Source of the DNA: CAVQGZ01 sp942491665
GTDB lineage: Bacteria; Actinomycetota; Actinomycetes; Jiangellales; Jiangellaceae
Direction: 5' to 3'
Assembly: GCA_942491665.1 (NCBI GenBank)
Contig: CALOBR010000021.1
Location: forward strand, 306,596 to 370,595
Length of the DNA stretch: 64,000 nt
How positions within the stretch are numbered: the first letter of the stretch is position 1; each line of letters begins with the position of its first letter. This document shows positions 37,934 to 47,236 of the stretch, piece after piece. The notes beneath the pieces were generated by a model, which did not search any database, had not been told where the DNA came from, and saw only the letters and a program-made list of their open reading frames with translations. The position numbers and the translations under genes are program-made.

Positions 37934-39363
37934 ATGGGTCGGACGCTGGCGGAGAAGGTCTGGGACGACCACGTCGTCCGGCGCGCCGATGGCGAGCCCG
38001 ACCTCCTCTACATCGACCTGCACCTGCTGCACGAGGTGACCAGCCCGCAGGCCTTCGACGGGCTGCGCCTGAGCGGGCGGCCGCTGCGCCGGCCCGACCT
38101 CACGATCGCCACCGAGGACCACAACACCCCGACGACCGACCTCGGCCGGCCGATCGCCGACCCGGTCTCGCGCACCCAGGTCGAGACGCTGCGGGCGCAA
38201 CTGCGCGGAGTTCGGGGTGCGCCTGCACCCGCTGGGTGACGTCGACCAGGGCATCGTGCACGTCATCGGCCCGCAGTTGGGTCTGACCCAGCCGGGCATG
38301 ACGATCGTCTGCGGCGACTCGCACACCTCCACCCACGGCGCGTTCGGCGCGCTCGCGTTCGGCATCGGCACCAGCGAGGTCGAGCACGTGCTGGCCACCC
38401 AGACGCTGCCGCTCAAGCCCTTCAAGACCATGGCGATCACCGTCGACGGCGAGCTGCCGCCCGGCGTCACGGCCAAGGACATCATCCTCGCGGTCATCGC
38501 CAAGATCGGCACCGGCGGCGGCCAGGGCTACGTGCTGGAGTACCGCGGCTCGGCCATCGAGGCGCTGAGCATGGAGGCCCGGATGACGATCTGCAACATG
38601 TCGATCGAGGCGGGCGCCCGCGCCGGCATGATCGCCCCGGACGAGACCACCTTCGCCTACGTCGAGGGCCGTCCGCACGCGCCGCAGGGCGCGGACTGGG
38701 ACGCCGCCGTCGCCTACTGGCGCACCCTGCGCACCGACGACGACGCGACGTTCGACACCGAGGTCGTCATCGAGGCCACCGAGCATCGCGCCGTTCGTCA
38801 CCTGGGGCACCAACCCCGGCCAGGGGGCCTGCCGCTGTCGGCGTCGGTGCCCGACCCGGCCGAGATCGCCGACGCCGAACGAGCGCGTCGCCGCCGAGCG
38901 GGCCCTGGAGTACATGGACTTGACGCCGGGCACGCCGCATGCGTGACATCGCGGTTGACACCGTGTTCATCGGCTCCTGCACCAACGGCCGCATCGAGGA
39001 CCTGCGCTCCGCCGCCGAGGTGATCGACGGCCACAAGGTCGCCGACGGCGTGCGGATGCTCGTGGTGCCCGGCTCGACCCGGGTGCGGCTGCAGGCCGAG
39101 GCCGAGGGGCTGGACGAGGTCTTCCTCGCGGCCGGCGCCGAGTGGCGCGGCGCCGGCTGCTCGATGTGCCTGGGCATGAACCCCGACCAGCTCGCCCCCG
39201 GCGAGCGCAGCGCGTCCACCTCGAACCGCAACTTCGAGGGCCGGCAGGGCAAGGGCGGCCGCACACACCTGGTGTCGCCCCTGGTCGCCGCCGCCACCGC
39301 GGTCACCGGACGCCTCAGCTCACCCGACGACCTCGCCCCGTTGCCGACTGACTGGAGAACGTC
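37934..39363 (+). CDS. leuC: 3-isopropylmalate dehydratase large subunit, frame-broken
   Basis: Starts at ATG 37934 after GAGGTG: MGRTLAEKVWDDHVVRRADG. Aconitase-type marks include IATEDHNTPT, VIGPQLGLTQPGMTIVCGDS with HTSTHGAFGALAFGIGTSEV, the cluster ligands in VFIGSCTNGRIEDLRSAAEV and in GCSMCLGMNPDQLAPGERSA, and TSNRNFEGRQGKGGRTHLVS. With LeuD it isomerises 2- to 3-isopropylmalate and may also handle citramalate. Frames break near 38,210, 38,785-38,935 and just before the end. leuD begins at once. Confidence 0.94.
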
Positions 39364-39987
39364 ATGGAAGCCTTCCGCACCCACACCGGCATCGGCGTGC
39401 CGCTGCGGCGCAGCAACGTCGACACCGACCAGATCATCCCGGCCGTCTACCTCAAGCGGGTGACCCGCACCGGCTTCGAGGACGGGCTGTTCGCCGCCTG
39501 GCGCCGAGACCCCGACTTCGTGCTGAACCAGCCCGAGCACGCGGGTGCCAGCGTGCTGGTCGCCGGGCCCGACTTCGGCACCGGGTCCTCGCGCGAGCAC
39601 GCCGTGTGGGCACTGCAGGACTACGGCTTCACCGTGGTGCTGTCGTCCCGGTTCGCCGACATCTTCCGCGGCAACGCGGGCAAGGCGGGGCTGCTGGCGG
39701 CCCAGGTGGACCAGCAGGTGGTCGAGCACCTGTGGGACGTGCTGGACGCCCACCCGGAGTACGAGGTGTCCGTCGACCTGACGGCACGCACCGTCGCTGT
39801 GCCGGCAGCGGGCATCGAAGCCCCGTTCGAGATCGACGAGTACACCCGGTGGCGGCTCATGGAGGGTCTCGACGACATCGGGCTGACCATGCGTCACACC
39901 GACGACATCGACGCCTACGAAGCGGCGCGGCCGACCTTCAAGCCCCGCACCCTGCCCCGACTCGCCGAACGAGTTGTCCAGCAGTGA
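39364..39987 (+). CDS. leuD: 3-isopropylmalate dehydratase small subunit
   Basis: An intact 207-residue protein, preceded by GGAGAA. RRSNVDTDQIIPAVYLKRVT and GPDFGTGSSREHAVWALQDY are the swivel-domain signatures that complete the active site with LeuC. Length is normal for the bacterial form. It is coupled to leuC in one operon. The next gene, hupB, is 70 bases on with its own ribosome site. Confidence 0.96.
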   Translation: MEAFRTHTGIGVPLRRSNVDTDQIIPAVYLKRVTRTGFEDGLFAAWRRDPDFVLNQPEHAGASVLVAGPDFGTGSSREHAVWALQDYGFTVVLSSRFADIFRGNAGKAGLLAAQVDQQVVEHLWDVLDAHPEYEVSVDLTARTVAVPAAGIEAPFEIDEYTRWRLMEGLDDIGLTMRHTDDIDAYEAARPTFKPRTLPRLAERVVQQ

Positions 39988-40056
39988 TTGCGGCGCAGCG
40001 CGCGATTCCCTAGGTTTCACAGCACATCTTCAACTCAGCGGCCCGGGAGGCCTGAC

Positions 40057-40724
40057 GTGAACAGAGCAGAGCTGATCGACGAGATCGCCAAGCGCCTCGA
40101 CAGCACCAAGAAAGACGCCGAGCGCGCGGTCGACGCGGTGGTCGACGTGATCCAGCGCAGCATCAACGAGGGCGACCGCGTACGGGTCAAGGGACTCGGC
40201 GTGTTCGAAGCCGTGGAGAAGGCCGCGCGTCAGGTCCGTAACCCCGCAACCGGCGAGACCATCGAGAAGGCCGCCAGCCGCGTGCCGAGGTTCCGGCCCA
40301 GCACCGACTTCAAGCAGGTGGTCGAGGGCATCAAAGACCTGCCGAGCATGATCCCCGGTGTCGGCTCCGACGAGAAGCCCGCGGCCAAGGCTCCCGCCGC
40401 GAAGGCGCCGGCGAAGAAGGCGCCCGCCGCGAAGAAGGCGCCCGCGGCCAAGAAGGCACCGGTCGCCAAGGCCCCTGCTGCGAAGAAGGCTCCGGCAGCG
40501 AAGAAGGCGCCTGCCGCGAGCACGACCACCGCGACTGACCGGCGAAGAAGGCGCCCGCGGCGAAGAAGGCTCCGGCGGCCAAGAAGGCTCCGGCGGCCAA
40601 GAAGGCGCCCGCGGCGAAGAAGGCTCCGGCGGCGAAGAAGGCTCCGGCGGCCAAGCCGGCCTCGCCTCCCGCGGCCACCAAGTCGGCGGAGTCAGCGCCG
40701 TCGACCGACACCGGCACCACCTGA
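40057..40724 (+). CDS. hupB: HU-type nucleoid protein with Lys/Ala/Pro-rich tail, frame-broken in the tail
   Basis: Starts at GTG 40057 after GGGAGG. Residues 1-90 are a complete HU domain: VNRAELIDEIAKRLDSTKKD, GDRVRVKGLGVFE, and the DNA-binding arm RQVRNPATGETIEKAASRVP with FRPSTDFK. The rest is a histone-H1-like tail built of KKAPAA units. A shift near 40,530, inside the repeats, breaks the frame; the tail resumes as KKAPAA units and ends SAESAPSTDTGTT at TGA 40,724. Tailed HU is typical of actinobacteria, where it compacts DNA. The repeat tract is a natural place for sequencing slips. Confidence 0.93.
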
Positions 40725-40725
40725 G

Positions 40726-41370
40726 TCACTCCACGAGGTTCACCTGGTTCCAGACCTCCTGGGTCGCGGGTCCGAGCCCGAGCCGGGCTGCGTCCCAGAG
40801 GTCGACCCACGTGTCGACGTCGCGGCGTACGGAGGCGATGCCGCGACGTCGCACCTCCGTGCACCCGTCACGATGGTGCGCTGCCCGTGACCGGCGTCCG
40901 AACAGCGGACGCAGCCGCTCACCCGGGAGGCCGGCCAGCATGGTCGTCCCGGTACCGGCCACGTCGCAGACGAACGATCGGGCGTGTCGGGCGCACTCGG
41001 CCAGCGCGAGATCGACCTCCTGCGGACGCGCCGCGGGCAGGTCTGCCGAGACCAGCACGATCCCGGCCTCCGGGTACCACACCGACGCCCGCTCAGCGCC
41101 GTGCACCAGCGCCGGGTTGAGGCCGGCGTCCGGGACGTCGGCCACGACACGCGCACCGAGCATCTGGGCGGCCCGACCCGCCGCATCGTCGTCAGTGACG
41201 ACGATCGTCTCGGCCACCGATCTGCTGCTCTGCAGCGCGGTGACGGTGTCGGACGCCACGGCGAGTGCTATCTGCCGTCGAAGATGGGCGTCGGCGCCTT
41301 CCAGCCGCGACTTGGCGTGCTCGGTGCGCTTCACCGGGACGACAGCCGTCCACCGAATGCCTGCACTCAT
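40726..41370 (-). CDS. cofC: 2-phospho-L-lactate / phosphoenolpyruvate guanylyltransferase (F420 biosynthesis)
   Basis: An intact protein of about 214 residues started at ATG 41370 (MSAGIRWTAVVPVKRTEHAK). The nucleotidyltransferase signature VPVK-x8-KSRL binds GTP, VVTDDDAAGRAA and VLVSADLPAARPQEVDLAL follow, and the C-terminus is VWNQVNLVE. CofC/FbiD makes the GPP-activated three-carbon unit for coenzyme F420. In actinobacteria the substrate is usually phosphoenolpyruvate, giving an alternative name fbiD. It ends two bases after hupB, convergent. Confidence 0.88.
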   Translation of the reverse strand: MSAGIRWTAVVPVKRTEHAKSRLEGADAHLRRQIALAVASDTVTALQSSRSVAETIVVTDDDAAGRAAQMLGARVVADVPDAGLNPALVHGAERASVWYPEAGIVLVSADLPAARPQEVDLALAECARHARSFVCDVAGTGTTMLAGLPGERLRPLFGRRSRAAHHRDGCTEVRRRGIASVRRDVDTWVDLWDAARLGLGPATQEVWNQVNLVE

Positions 41371-41438
41371 CAGCAGTGATCCTGCCAGCCGAGGCATCCA
41401 TGCGGCAGGATGCGCCTACCGTCGACGGAAGGCAGGGA

Positions 41439-42188
41439 GTGAGCGACCGAGGTAGCGCGCGCGGCATCACGTACCGGTCGCTGGTGGCCGGGTTCAAGCC
41501 GCCCATGACGCTCATCACCCGCCGTGACTGGGCGGGCGCGGAGCATCTGCCACCGGAAGGGGTGGGCTGTGTCGTCGCAGCCAACCATCTGTCCGAGATC
41601 GACCCGATGGTGGTCGCGCACTTCTTGAACGACAACGACCGAGTGCCGAGGTTCATGGCGAAGGCGTCGCTGTTCCAGACCCCGGTCACCGGCAGCCTGC
41701 TTCGTCACGTCGGGCAGATCCCGGTCTACCGGGGGAGCAAGGACGCGGTGGAGTCGCTGCGCGGCGCGTTCGAGGCCGTGGACCGAGGCGGCTGTGTCGT
41801 GGTCTACCCCGAGGCGACGCTCACGCGTGACCCCGGCATGTGGCCCATGCGTGGCAAGTCCGGCGCCGCCCGCATCGCCATGGAGACCGGGTGCCCGGTC
41901 ATCCCGCTGGCGCACTGGGGCGCCCAGCGCCTCCTGCCGCCCTACGCCCGCGTCGCACGCCTGTTTCCGCCGGTCACGGTCACGGTCCGGGCCGGACCTC
42001 CAGTCGACCTGTCGGACCTGTCCGGCGCGAGGTCGGCATCGGCTCTGCGCGAGGCCACGGACCGAATCATGGCGGCCGTCACCGGGCTGCTGGAAGGCAT
42101 CCGCGGCGAGCCGGCGCCGTCGGAGCGGTTCGACCCGGCTCGCGCTGGGGTGGCGGCCACCGGTAACCCGAGAAAGTCAGAGCGCTGA
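41439..42188 (+). CDS. plsC: 1-acyl-sn-glycerol-3-phosphate acyltransferase
   Basis: An intact protein of about 249 residues; I chose GTG 41439, six bases after GGAAGG, over the in-frame ATG 41400. The acyltransferase motif I NHLSEIDPM holds the HX4D catalytic pair. PRFMAKASLF and RHVGQIPVYRG form motif II, VVYPEATLTRD is motif III and CPVIPLAHWG motif IV. It adds the second acyl chain in phospholipid synthesis at the membrane. gpsA follows 49 bases later, making a phospholipid-precursor pair. Confidence 0.9.
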   Translation: MSDRGSARGITYRSLVAGFKPPMTLITRRDWAGAEHLPPEGVGCVVAANHLSEIDPMVVAHFLNDNDRVPRFMAKASLFQTPVTGSLLRHVGQIPVYRGSKDAVESLRGAFEAVDRGGCVVVYPEATLTRDPGMWPMRGKSGAARIAMETGCPVIPLAHWGAQRLLPPYARVARLFPPVTVTVRAGPPVDLSDLSGARSASALREATDRIMAAVTGLLEGIRGEPAPSERFDPARAGVAATGNPRKSER

Positions 42189-42237
42189 CGCGCCGCGTCG
42201 CGCACGAGCGATCACCGACACGAGGAAGAGGGACGAC

Positions 42238-43230
42238 ATGCGGGCAACAGTGATGGGGACGGGGTCGTGGGGCACGGCGTTCGGCATGGTGCTGACGGAC
42301 GCGGGCACCGACGTGACGATGTGGGGGTATGAGCCTGAGGTCTGTCACCTCATCAACCGCACGCACGAGAACCCCATCTACCACCCCGGCATCAGGCTGG
42401 ACGAGAACGTGCGGGCCACGAACGACGCCGCGGACGCGCTGGCCGACGCCGAGATGGTGGTGTTCGCGGTTCCGGCGCAGACGCTGCGGGCCAACCTGGT
42501 GGAGTGGAAGGACGTCATCCCGAGCGATGCCCTGCTGGTCAGCCTGATGAAGGGCATCGAGCTGAACACGTCCAAGCGCATGACCCAGGTGATCGGCGAG
42601 ATGCTGGGAACCCCTGACGAACAGCTCGTCGCGGTGTCGGGTCCGAACCTGGCCAAGGAGATCGCCAAGCGCGAGCCCGCCGCCACCACCGTGGCGTGCA
42701 GCAGCGAGCAGAACGCCATCGCGGTGCAGCATGCCTGCCACACGCCGCGATTCCGTCCCTACACCAACACCGATGTGGTCGGGACCGAGCTGGGCGGCGC
42801 AGTCAAGAATGTCATCGCGCTGGCTACCGGCGTGGCCGACGGGCTGGAGTTCGGCGAGAACGCCAAGGCGGCCGTCATCACTCGCGGGCTGGCCGAGACC
42901 ACCCGGCTCGGCGTCGCGATGGGAGCGTCGCCAGCCACGTTCGCCGGCCTCGCCGGCCTCGGCGACCTGGTGGCCACCTGCATGTCACCGCTCTCGCGCA
43001 ACCGAACATTCGGCGAGCGGATGGGCCGCGGGGAGACCGTCGCCGAGATCGCCGCCTCGACGCGCCAGGTGGCCGAGGGCGTGAAGTCGTGCGAGTCGAT
43101 CCTGGAGATGGCGAACGAGGCCGACGTGCCGATGCCGATCGTGGCGGCCGTGGTCTCGGTCGTGCGTGGTGAGAGCACGCCGTTGGACATGATGGACGGG
43201 CTGCTCTCGCGCGACGTCAAGGCCGAGTAG
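42238..43230 (+). CDS. gpsA: NAD(P)-dependent glycerol-3-phosphate dehydrogenase
   Basis: An intact 330-residue protein after GAGGAAGAGG. MRATVMGTGSWGTAFGMVL holds the GxGxxG dinucleotide site (with S-W-G-T-A typical of GpsA), then VVFAVPAQTLRANL, AVSGPNLAKEIA, GGAVKNVIALATGVADGLEF with the catalytic Lys, and GLAGLGDLVATCMSPLSRNR. It makes sn-glycerol-3-phosphate for phospholipids. The stop overlaps the convergent PLP-enzyme gene by 14 bases. Confidence 0.96.
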   Translation: MRATVMGTGSWGTAFGMVLTDAGTDVTMWGYEPEVCHLINRTHENPIYHPGIRLDENVRATNDAADALADAEMVVFAVPAQTLRANLVEWKDVIPSDALLVSLMKGIELNTSKRMTQVIGEMLGTPDEQLVAVSGPNLAKEIAKREPAATTVACSSEQNAIAVQHACHTPRFRPYTNTDVVGTELGGAVKNVIALATGVADGLEFGENAKAAVITRGLAETTRLGVAMGASPATFAGLAGLGDLVATCMSPLSRNRTFGERMGRGETVAEIAASTRQVAEGVKSCESILEMANEADVPMPIVAAVVSVVRGESTPLDMMDGLLSRDVKAE

Positions 43231-44290
43231 CGGCACGCAGCGCGGCGTCGAGGTCGTCCCAGAGGTCGTCGACGTCCTCCAGCCCGACCGAAAGGCGCAC
43301 GAGGTTGTCCGGGACGATCGGTCGCTCGCTGGGCCAGCGACGCCGACGCTCGAGCAGCGACTCGACCCCACCGAACGACGTGGCGTGCACCCAGAGCCGA
43401 GTCGCGGAGGTCACCCGATCGGCGGCCTCGGCCCCGCCGCGGACCTCGATCGACACCAGCGCGCCGAAGCCGGGGTAGCGGACCCGCTCCACCGCCTCGA
43501 GCTCGGCGAGCCGCCGGGCAAGATCCGCCGCGTTCGAGCCAGCCCGGTCCATGCGTACGGCCAGGGTGCGCAACCCGCGCAGGGCCAGCCACGTCTCGAA
43601 CGGACCAGGGATCGCGCCGTGGCGGGTGCGGTGCGCCCGCACCTGCTCGGCGAGCCCGGCGTCACTCGTCGCGACCACTCCCATGAGGACGTCGGAGTGC
43701 CCCGACAGGTACTTCGTGGCTGCGTGCACCACGACGTCTGCCCCGGCGGCCAGGGGCTGCAGCAGCAGCGGTGTGGCGGCGGTCGCGTCCACGGCGACCG
43801 GCACGCCGGCCGACCGGGCACCGGCGACCACCGTCGGCAGGTCGGCCACGTCGAGCAACGGGTTCGTCGGGGTCTCCACCCACAGCAGCGCTGCACCGTC
43901 CAACGCCTGCAGCACGGCAGCGTTGTCGCTCATCGGAACCGAGCGGACCTCCCGGCCGCTTGCGGTGATCAAGTCGATCGCCGTGTGGTACCCGTCGCTG
44001 GGGACGACGACGGCCGCGCTCGGGTCAGCCGTCTCGGTGAGCACGGCGACCACGGCCGACACCGCCGCCATGCCGGAGGCGAAGGCGACTGCATGCCCGC
44101 CCTCCAGCGTGCCCATGGCCTCTTCGAACGCCTCCCACGTCGGGTTCGAGTAGCGCCCGTAGCCGCGTTCGCCGCCGGCGACGAAGGTCGAGGACGCCAC
44201 GACCGGAACCGAGGTCGGGGCGTCGGGGACTGCAGCCGGCCGCCCGGCCACCACGGCCCAGGTCGCCGGGCGCCACGCTGCGTCGTTCAC
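43217..44290 (-). CDS. Cystathionine gamma-synthase/lyase-like PLP enzyme
   Basis: An intact protein of about 357 residues from GTG 44290. Cys/Met-metabolism family marks: YSNPTWEAFEEAMGTLEGG, AFASGMAAVSAVV, ETPTNPLLDVADLPTVV with the PLP Asp in PVAVDATAATPLLLQ, the PLP-Lys in HAATKYLSGHSDVLMGVV, and the C-terminal VRLSVGLEDVDDLWDDLD. It cleaves or builds a C-S bond at the gamma carbon; synthase, lyase or another family activity cannot be told apart here. It lies between gpsA and ddl, convergent with gpsA. Confidence 0.85.
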   Translation of the reverse strand: MNDAAWRPATWAVVAGRPAAVPDAPTSVPVVASSTFVAGGERGYGRYSNPTWEAFEEAMGTLEGGHAVAFASGMAAVSAVVAVLTETADPSAAVVVPSDGYHTAIDLITASGREVRSVPMSDNAAVLQALDGAALLWVETPTNPLLDVADLPTVVAGARSAGVPVAVDATAATPLLLQPLAAGADVVVHAATKYLSGHSDVLMGVVATSDAGLAEQVRAHRTRHGAIPGPFETWLALRGLRTLAVRMDRAGSNAADLARRLAELEAVERVRYPGFGALVSIEVRGGAEAADRVTSATRLWVHATSFGGVESLLERRRRWPSERPIVPDNLVRLSVGLEDVDDLWDDLDAALRAATRP

Positions 44291-44325
44291 CGTGGCGATG
44301 CTGCCACGCCGATACCCTCGACGCG

Positions 44326-44886
44326 ATGAGCGCCCGACCCCGGGTTGCCGTCGTCTTCGGCGGCAGGTCACCCGAGCACCCGATCTCGTGCCTGACCGCC
44401 GGCACCGTCATGGCCGTCCTCGACCGGGACCGCTACGACGTGGTGGCCGTCGGGGTGACCCGCGAGGGCAGGTGGGTGGTGGGCAGCGGCCCGGGCGAGA
44501 TGGCGCCGGTCGGAGCGGACGGGCTCCCTGAGGTGACCCCACAGCCATCCCAGCAGACCACCCCGCCCGGCCAGCCCCCAGCCGTGCTCGGGGAGGCGGA
44601 CGTCGTCCTGCCGCTGCTGCACGGTGCCTACGGCGAGGACGGCACGGTGCAGGGCCTGCTCGAGGTCGCCGACGTGCGCTACGTCGGTTCCGGCGTGCTG
44701 GCCAGTGCGGTCGCGATGGACAAGTCGGTGATGAAGACCCTGCTTGCGGCCGCGGGCGTCCCGGTCTGCCGATGGGTCACGGTCACGCGGGACCGGTGGG
44801 CGGCCGACCCCGATGCCGTCGCAGCCGAGGTCGCTCAGCTCGGCTGGCCGGTGTTCGTGAAACCGGCGCGTGCCGGGTCGAGCTTC
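44326..44886 (+). CDS. ddl: D-alanine--D-alanine ligase, truncated at the chimeric junction
   Basis: Starts at ATG 44326. RVAVVFGGRSPEHPISCLTA is the N-terminal domain signature of Ddl, LPLLHGAYGEDGTVQGLLE holds the glycine-rich substrate loop (here H-G-A-Y-G-E-D-G), and VGSGVLASAVAMDKSVMKTL precedes the ATP-grasp domain, which begins with WPVFVKPARAGSSF. There the ligase ends, and the next codon belongs to a Ser/Thr kinase. About 170 residues, including the ATP and Mg sites, are missing. gpsA-ddl neighbourhood is a common actinobacterial order. The break is due to the join, not to gene decay. Confidence 0.93.
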
Positions 44887-44892
44887 CCCGAG
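44880..44892. other. Junction between actinobacterial and myxobacterial sequence
   Basis: Up to AGCTTC (44881-44886) the frame is Ddl (KPARAGSSF). From CCCGAG (44887) it is the APE-motif region of a Hanks kinase (PEQVRG-DVDHRTDIYSFG). Gene families, gene density and base composition all change here. The frame happens to stay open, which can mislead a gene caller into a fused protein spanning 44,326-45,363. Confidence 0.85.
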
Positions 44893-45873
44893 CAGGTGCG
44901 CGGGACGGACGTCGATCACCGAACCGACATCTACTCGTTCGGCGCGCTGCTCTGTTTCATGCTGACCGGTCAGTCGCCCTTCTCCGCTGGCTCTCAGTTC
45001 GAAGCGATGCGCGCGCACGTGTACACGCCGGCCCCTCGGCTCTCCGAGTTGGCGCCCGGCTGCACCGCCAGCCCCGCGCTTCAGGACATCGTCGCCAAGT
45101 GCCTCGAGAAAGAGGTCACCGACCGCTACCAATCGATGAGCGAGCTGATGCAGGCGCTGGAGTTGCTTGGCAAAGAGGCCCCGCGTCTCGGCGGTGGGGC
45201 CGCCTCCTCCCGTTCCCCCGGACAGCTCAAGCTCGAGCGTCTCCGCGTTTGTCGCCCAAGCGATCGTGAACCCCGGACCTTCGAAGGCGGCCTGGACGAT
45301 TCGGCTGATGGCCGCGGCATGCGTCGTCGGGCTCGGCGTTGGGCTCACGATCTTCATTCCTAGGAATCAGCCGACGGCCACACCGCTTGCGCCGATCGAC
45401 GAGCCTTTGCAGGCTGCCCCGGTGTTGAATCCGGACGTGCCGGAGGCCGAGGCATCGCCCCTTGCGGATGAGGATGAGGCCGCGGATGAGGCCGCGGATG
45501 AGGCTGTGAGGCTGCGGACCAATCCGCGGACCAGCCTGCAGCTGCCCAGGTGGTGCTGGTGAGCGTCGAACCCGCTCGAGCCAGCGTACGAGTGGACAAC
45601 GTCTATCTGGGCACGGGCAATCAACCGATCCGCGTACCGGCTGGGGAGACATTGTCGGTCCACGTCAGCGCTTCCGGATACGAGAGCCAAACGGTCGAAG
45701 TGGACGGTTCAGGGCCGGTCCTGATCGAGTTGGTTCGTCGGGTTCAAGAAGAGGCAGCCGCGGGCGCTCAAGGCATGAGCGCTGGCGAGTCGGGCGCCCC
45801 CACCATGGAGACAAACGAGGGTGACTCACCGTCGGTGTCACGTGGCGCGCTCCAGGATCCCTGGGCGCAGTAG
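44887..45873 (+). CDS. Ser/Thr protein kinase with PEGA domain, C-terminal part, frame-broken
   Basis: Begins inside the activation segment: PEQVRG-DVDHRTDIYSFGALL, then VAKCLEKEVTDRYQSMSELM, the conserved Arg helix near the end of the kinase domain. Next come a Pro/Ser linker, a membrane segment (LMAAACVVGLGVGLTIFI), an acidic DEAADEAADEA repeat and a periplasmic PEGA domain (RVDNVYLGTGNQPIRVPAGE, HVSASGYESQTVEV). Two shifts (near 45,185 and 45,505) split the reading. The architecture, cytosolic kinase plus TM plus PEGA, is common in Myxococcota. All N-terminal kinase motifs lie beyond the junction and are lost. Confidence 0.85.
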
Positions 45874-45905
45874 AACTGGACGCGCTGCGAGCCGGCTGAG
45901 GGACC

Positions 45906-46036
45906 GCGAACTGGCCAAAGTATGGAAAGCTGGCCAGTGGGACAGCGAGCTGGCCAACAACCGGACGGCGAGAAAGCAGGCTAGCGGATCGCGAGCTGGC
46001 CAACGCGCAGCAAGCTGGTCAACGCAGCGAGCTAGT
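45906..46036. repeat. Degenerate GCGAGCTGGCCAAC repeats
   Basis: Copies or close variants start at 45906 (GCGAACTGGCCAA), about 45926 (AAGCTGGCCAG), 45945 and 45991 (GCGAGCTGGCCAAC, identical), about 46011 (AAGCTGGTCAAC) and 46026 (GCGAGCTAGTC, overlapping the next gene's stop). The core AGCTGGCCAA is partly palindromic. No gene is seen in this 158-base gap. Confidence 0.6.
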
Positions 46037-47111
46037 CGGTCGGAAGCGAGCGGATCCACGCCTCGACCGTCGCGACCCCTTCGGGGTGGACGAGCTCGGT
46101 TCCGATCTGCGGCATCTGCACGCCCACCTCACGTGAGCTCATTCGCGTGACGACCACGCTGCCCTCCGGGCTCCCTGCCTGAACCCGCAGCACGGCCGCG
46201 TCGAAGATTCGAAGGCTCGGCACACCGACGCTGGTCATGTAGGTCGCGGTCTCCTCGGGCGTGGCGACGCCAACATCGACCCACATAGAGAGGCCCGCCG
46301 GCGCAGCCCGGTTGCCATGGCAAGGCCCGCAGTTGCTGTGCATGTAGCCAAGCGCGTCCGCCACCACACCCTCGCCGGGCACGTTTGCATCGTCCAGATC
46401 GATCGGTGCCGAGAGAAGGCCGCTGTCGTTAAGCTCGCTCAGCGAGAAGCCCGCGTCCGCGTGATTCAACTGGATCGCTGTGAAGCCGTTGAGCACGTCC
46501 TGACGACCGGTCTGCACGTGGCAGGTGATGCATGCGCCTCGCGCGGGAATGTCGTGGCCTGTGCCGAGCACGTCCACGCGACCGTCCGTTAGCTCTTCGA
46601 CTGAGTCCTGCGCTTCGTTCCACGCAAAGGTTCGCATGTCCCACGCGTCGAGCCCGGCCCCGTCGTCGAACTTCTCGAAGAGGCGCGTCTCGAGTCGCAC
46701 GCCATCGATGAGGAACGTCTTCCACACTTGGGTGCCTCGCGGATAGACCCAGTTGTTTGGGTCGGACGTGTCGATCTGCGAGCCGGCGGGCAAGCGAATG
46801 TATCGCTCCTTGTCGGTGCCGTCGCTCCACAGCCAGTAGCGCGGAGAGTACTCGCGCACCCCCTCGGAGAGAGTCGTGCAAGTGCCTGTGACGTAAAGAC
46901 CTGGCGGGCCGAGACAGGGCGGCCCCGCGTCCGGCCCGGTGTCGTCGCCAGCGTCGGCGATCGGCGCATCGTCCCCGGCGTCGACCATCGGCGTGGCGTC
47001 GTCTGTGATGGTGGTGTCGGACGACGCGTCAAAGACGCCCACGTCACTCGGCCCGTCGTCGTCACCGCAAGCGAGAAGAAGGACGAGCGCCGCAAGAAGG
47101 TAGTGCCTCAT
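46032..47111 (-). CDS. Diheme cytochrome-like lipoprotein (SO2930-type)
   Basis: An intact 359-residue protein from ATG 47111. The lipoprotein signal MRHYLLAALVLLLACGDDD has its lipobox Cys near residue 15. Then an Asp-rich spacer (about residues 20-60) typical of myxobacterial lipoproteins, and a domain with YWLWSDGTDKERYIRLPAGS, VWKTFLIDGVRLETRLFEKF and FAWNEAQDS, which I recognise as like SO2930-family diheme proteins. Two haem motifs are present: CITCH (about residue 195) and CGPCH (about 255), plus distal Met candidates. It probably carries electrons or acts as a redox enzyme at the outer membrane. It is divergent from the TPR gene. Confidence 0.8.
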   Translation of the reverse strand: MRHYLLAALVLLLACGDDDGPSDVGVFDASSDTTITDDATPMVDAGDDAPIADAGDDTGPDAGPPCLGPPGLYVTGTCTTLSEGVREYSPRYWLWSDGTDKERYIRLPAGSQIDTSDPNNWVYPRGTQVWKTFLIDGVRLETRLFEKFDDGAGLDAWDMRTFAWNEAQDSVEELTDGRVDVLGTGHDIPARGACITCHVQTGRQDVLNGFTAIQLNHADAGFSLSELNDSGLLSAPIDLDDANVPGEGVVADALGYMHSNCGPCHGNRAAPAGLSMWVDVGVATPEETATYMTSVGVPSLRIFDAAVLRVQAGSPEGSVVVTRMSSREVGVQMPQIGTELVHPEGVATVEAWIRSLPTD

Positions 47112-47236
47112 GAGAGTCGGAGCGTAGCGCACAAGGGGTGACGCTCGCACGCGCCGATCGGTGCCGCTCCCGCCGGAGCCGCGTCCCATAGCCAAAGGCG
47201 ACACAACGCGGCGCTCGGGCTATGCTTTGCGCTGCC

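Noticed and set aside
44326..45363. An in-frame Ddl-kinase fusion protein that could be presented as a novel enzyme
   Set aside because: Both halves are cut inside their folds, and the gene sets on either side come from different phyla. A chimeric contig is far more likely.
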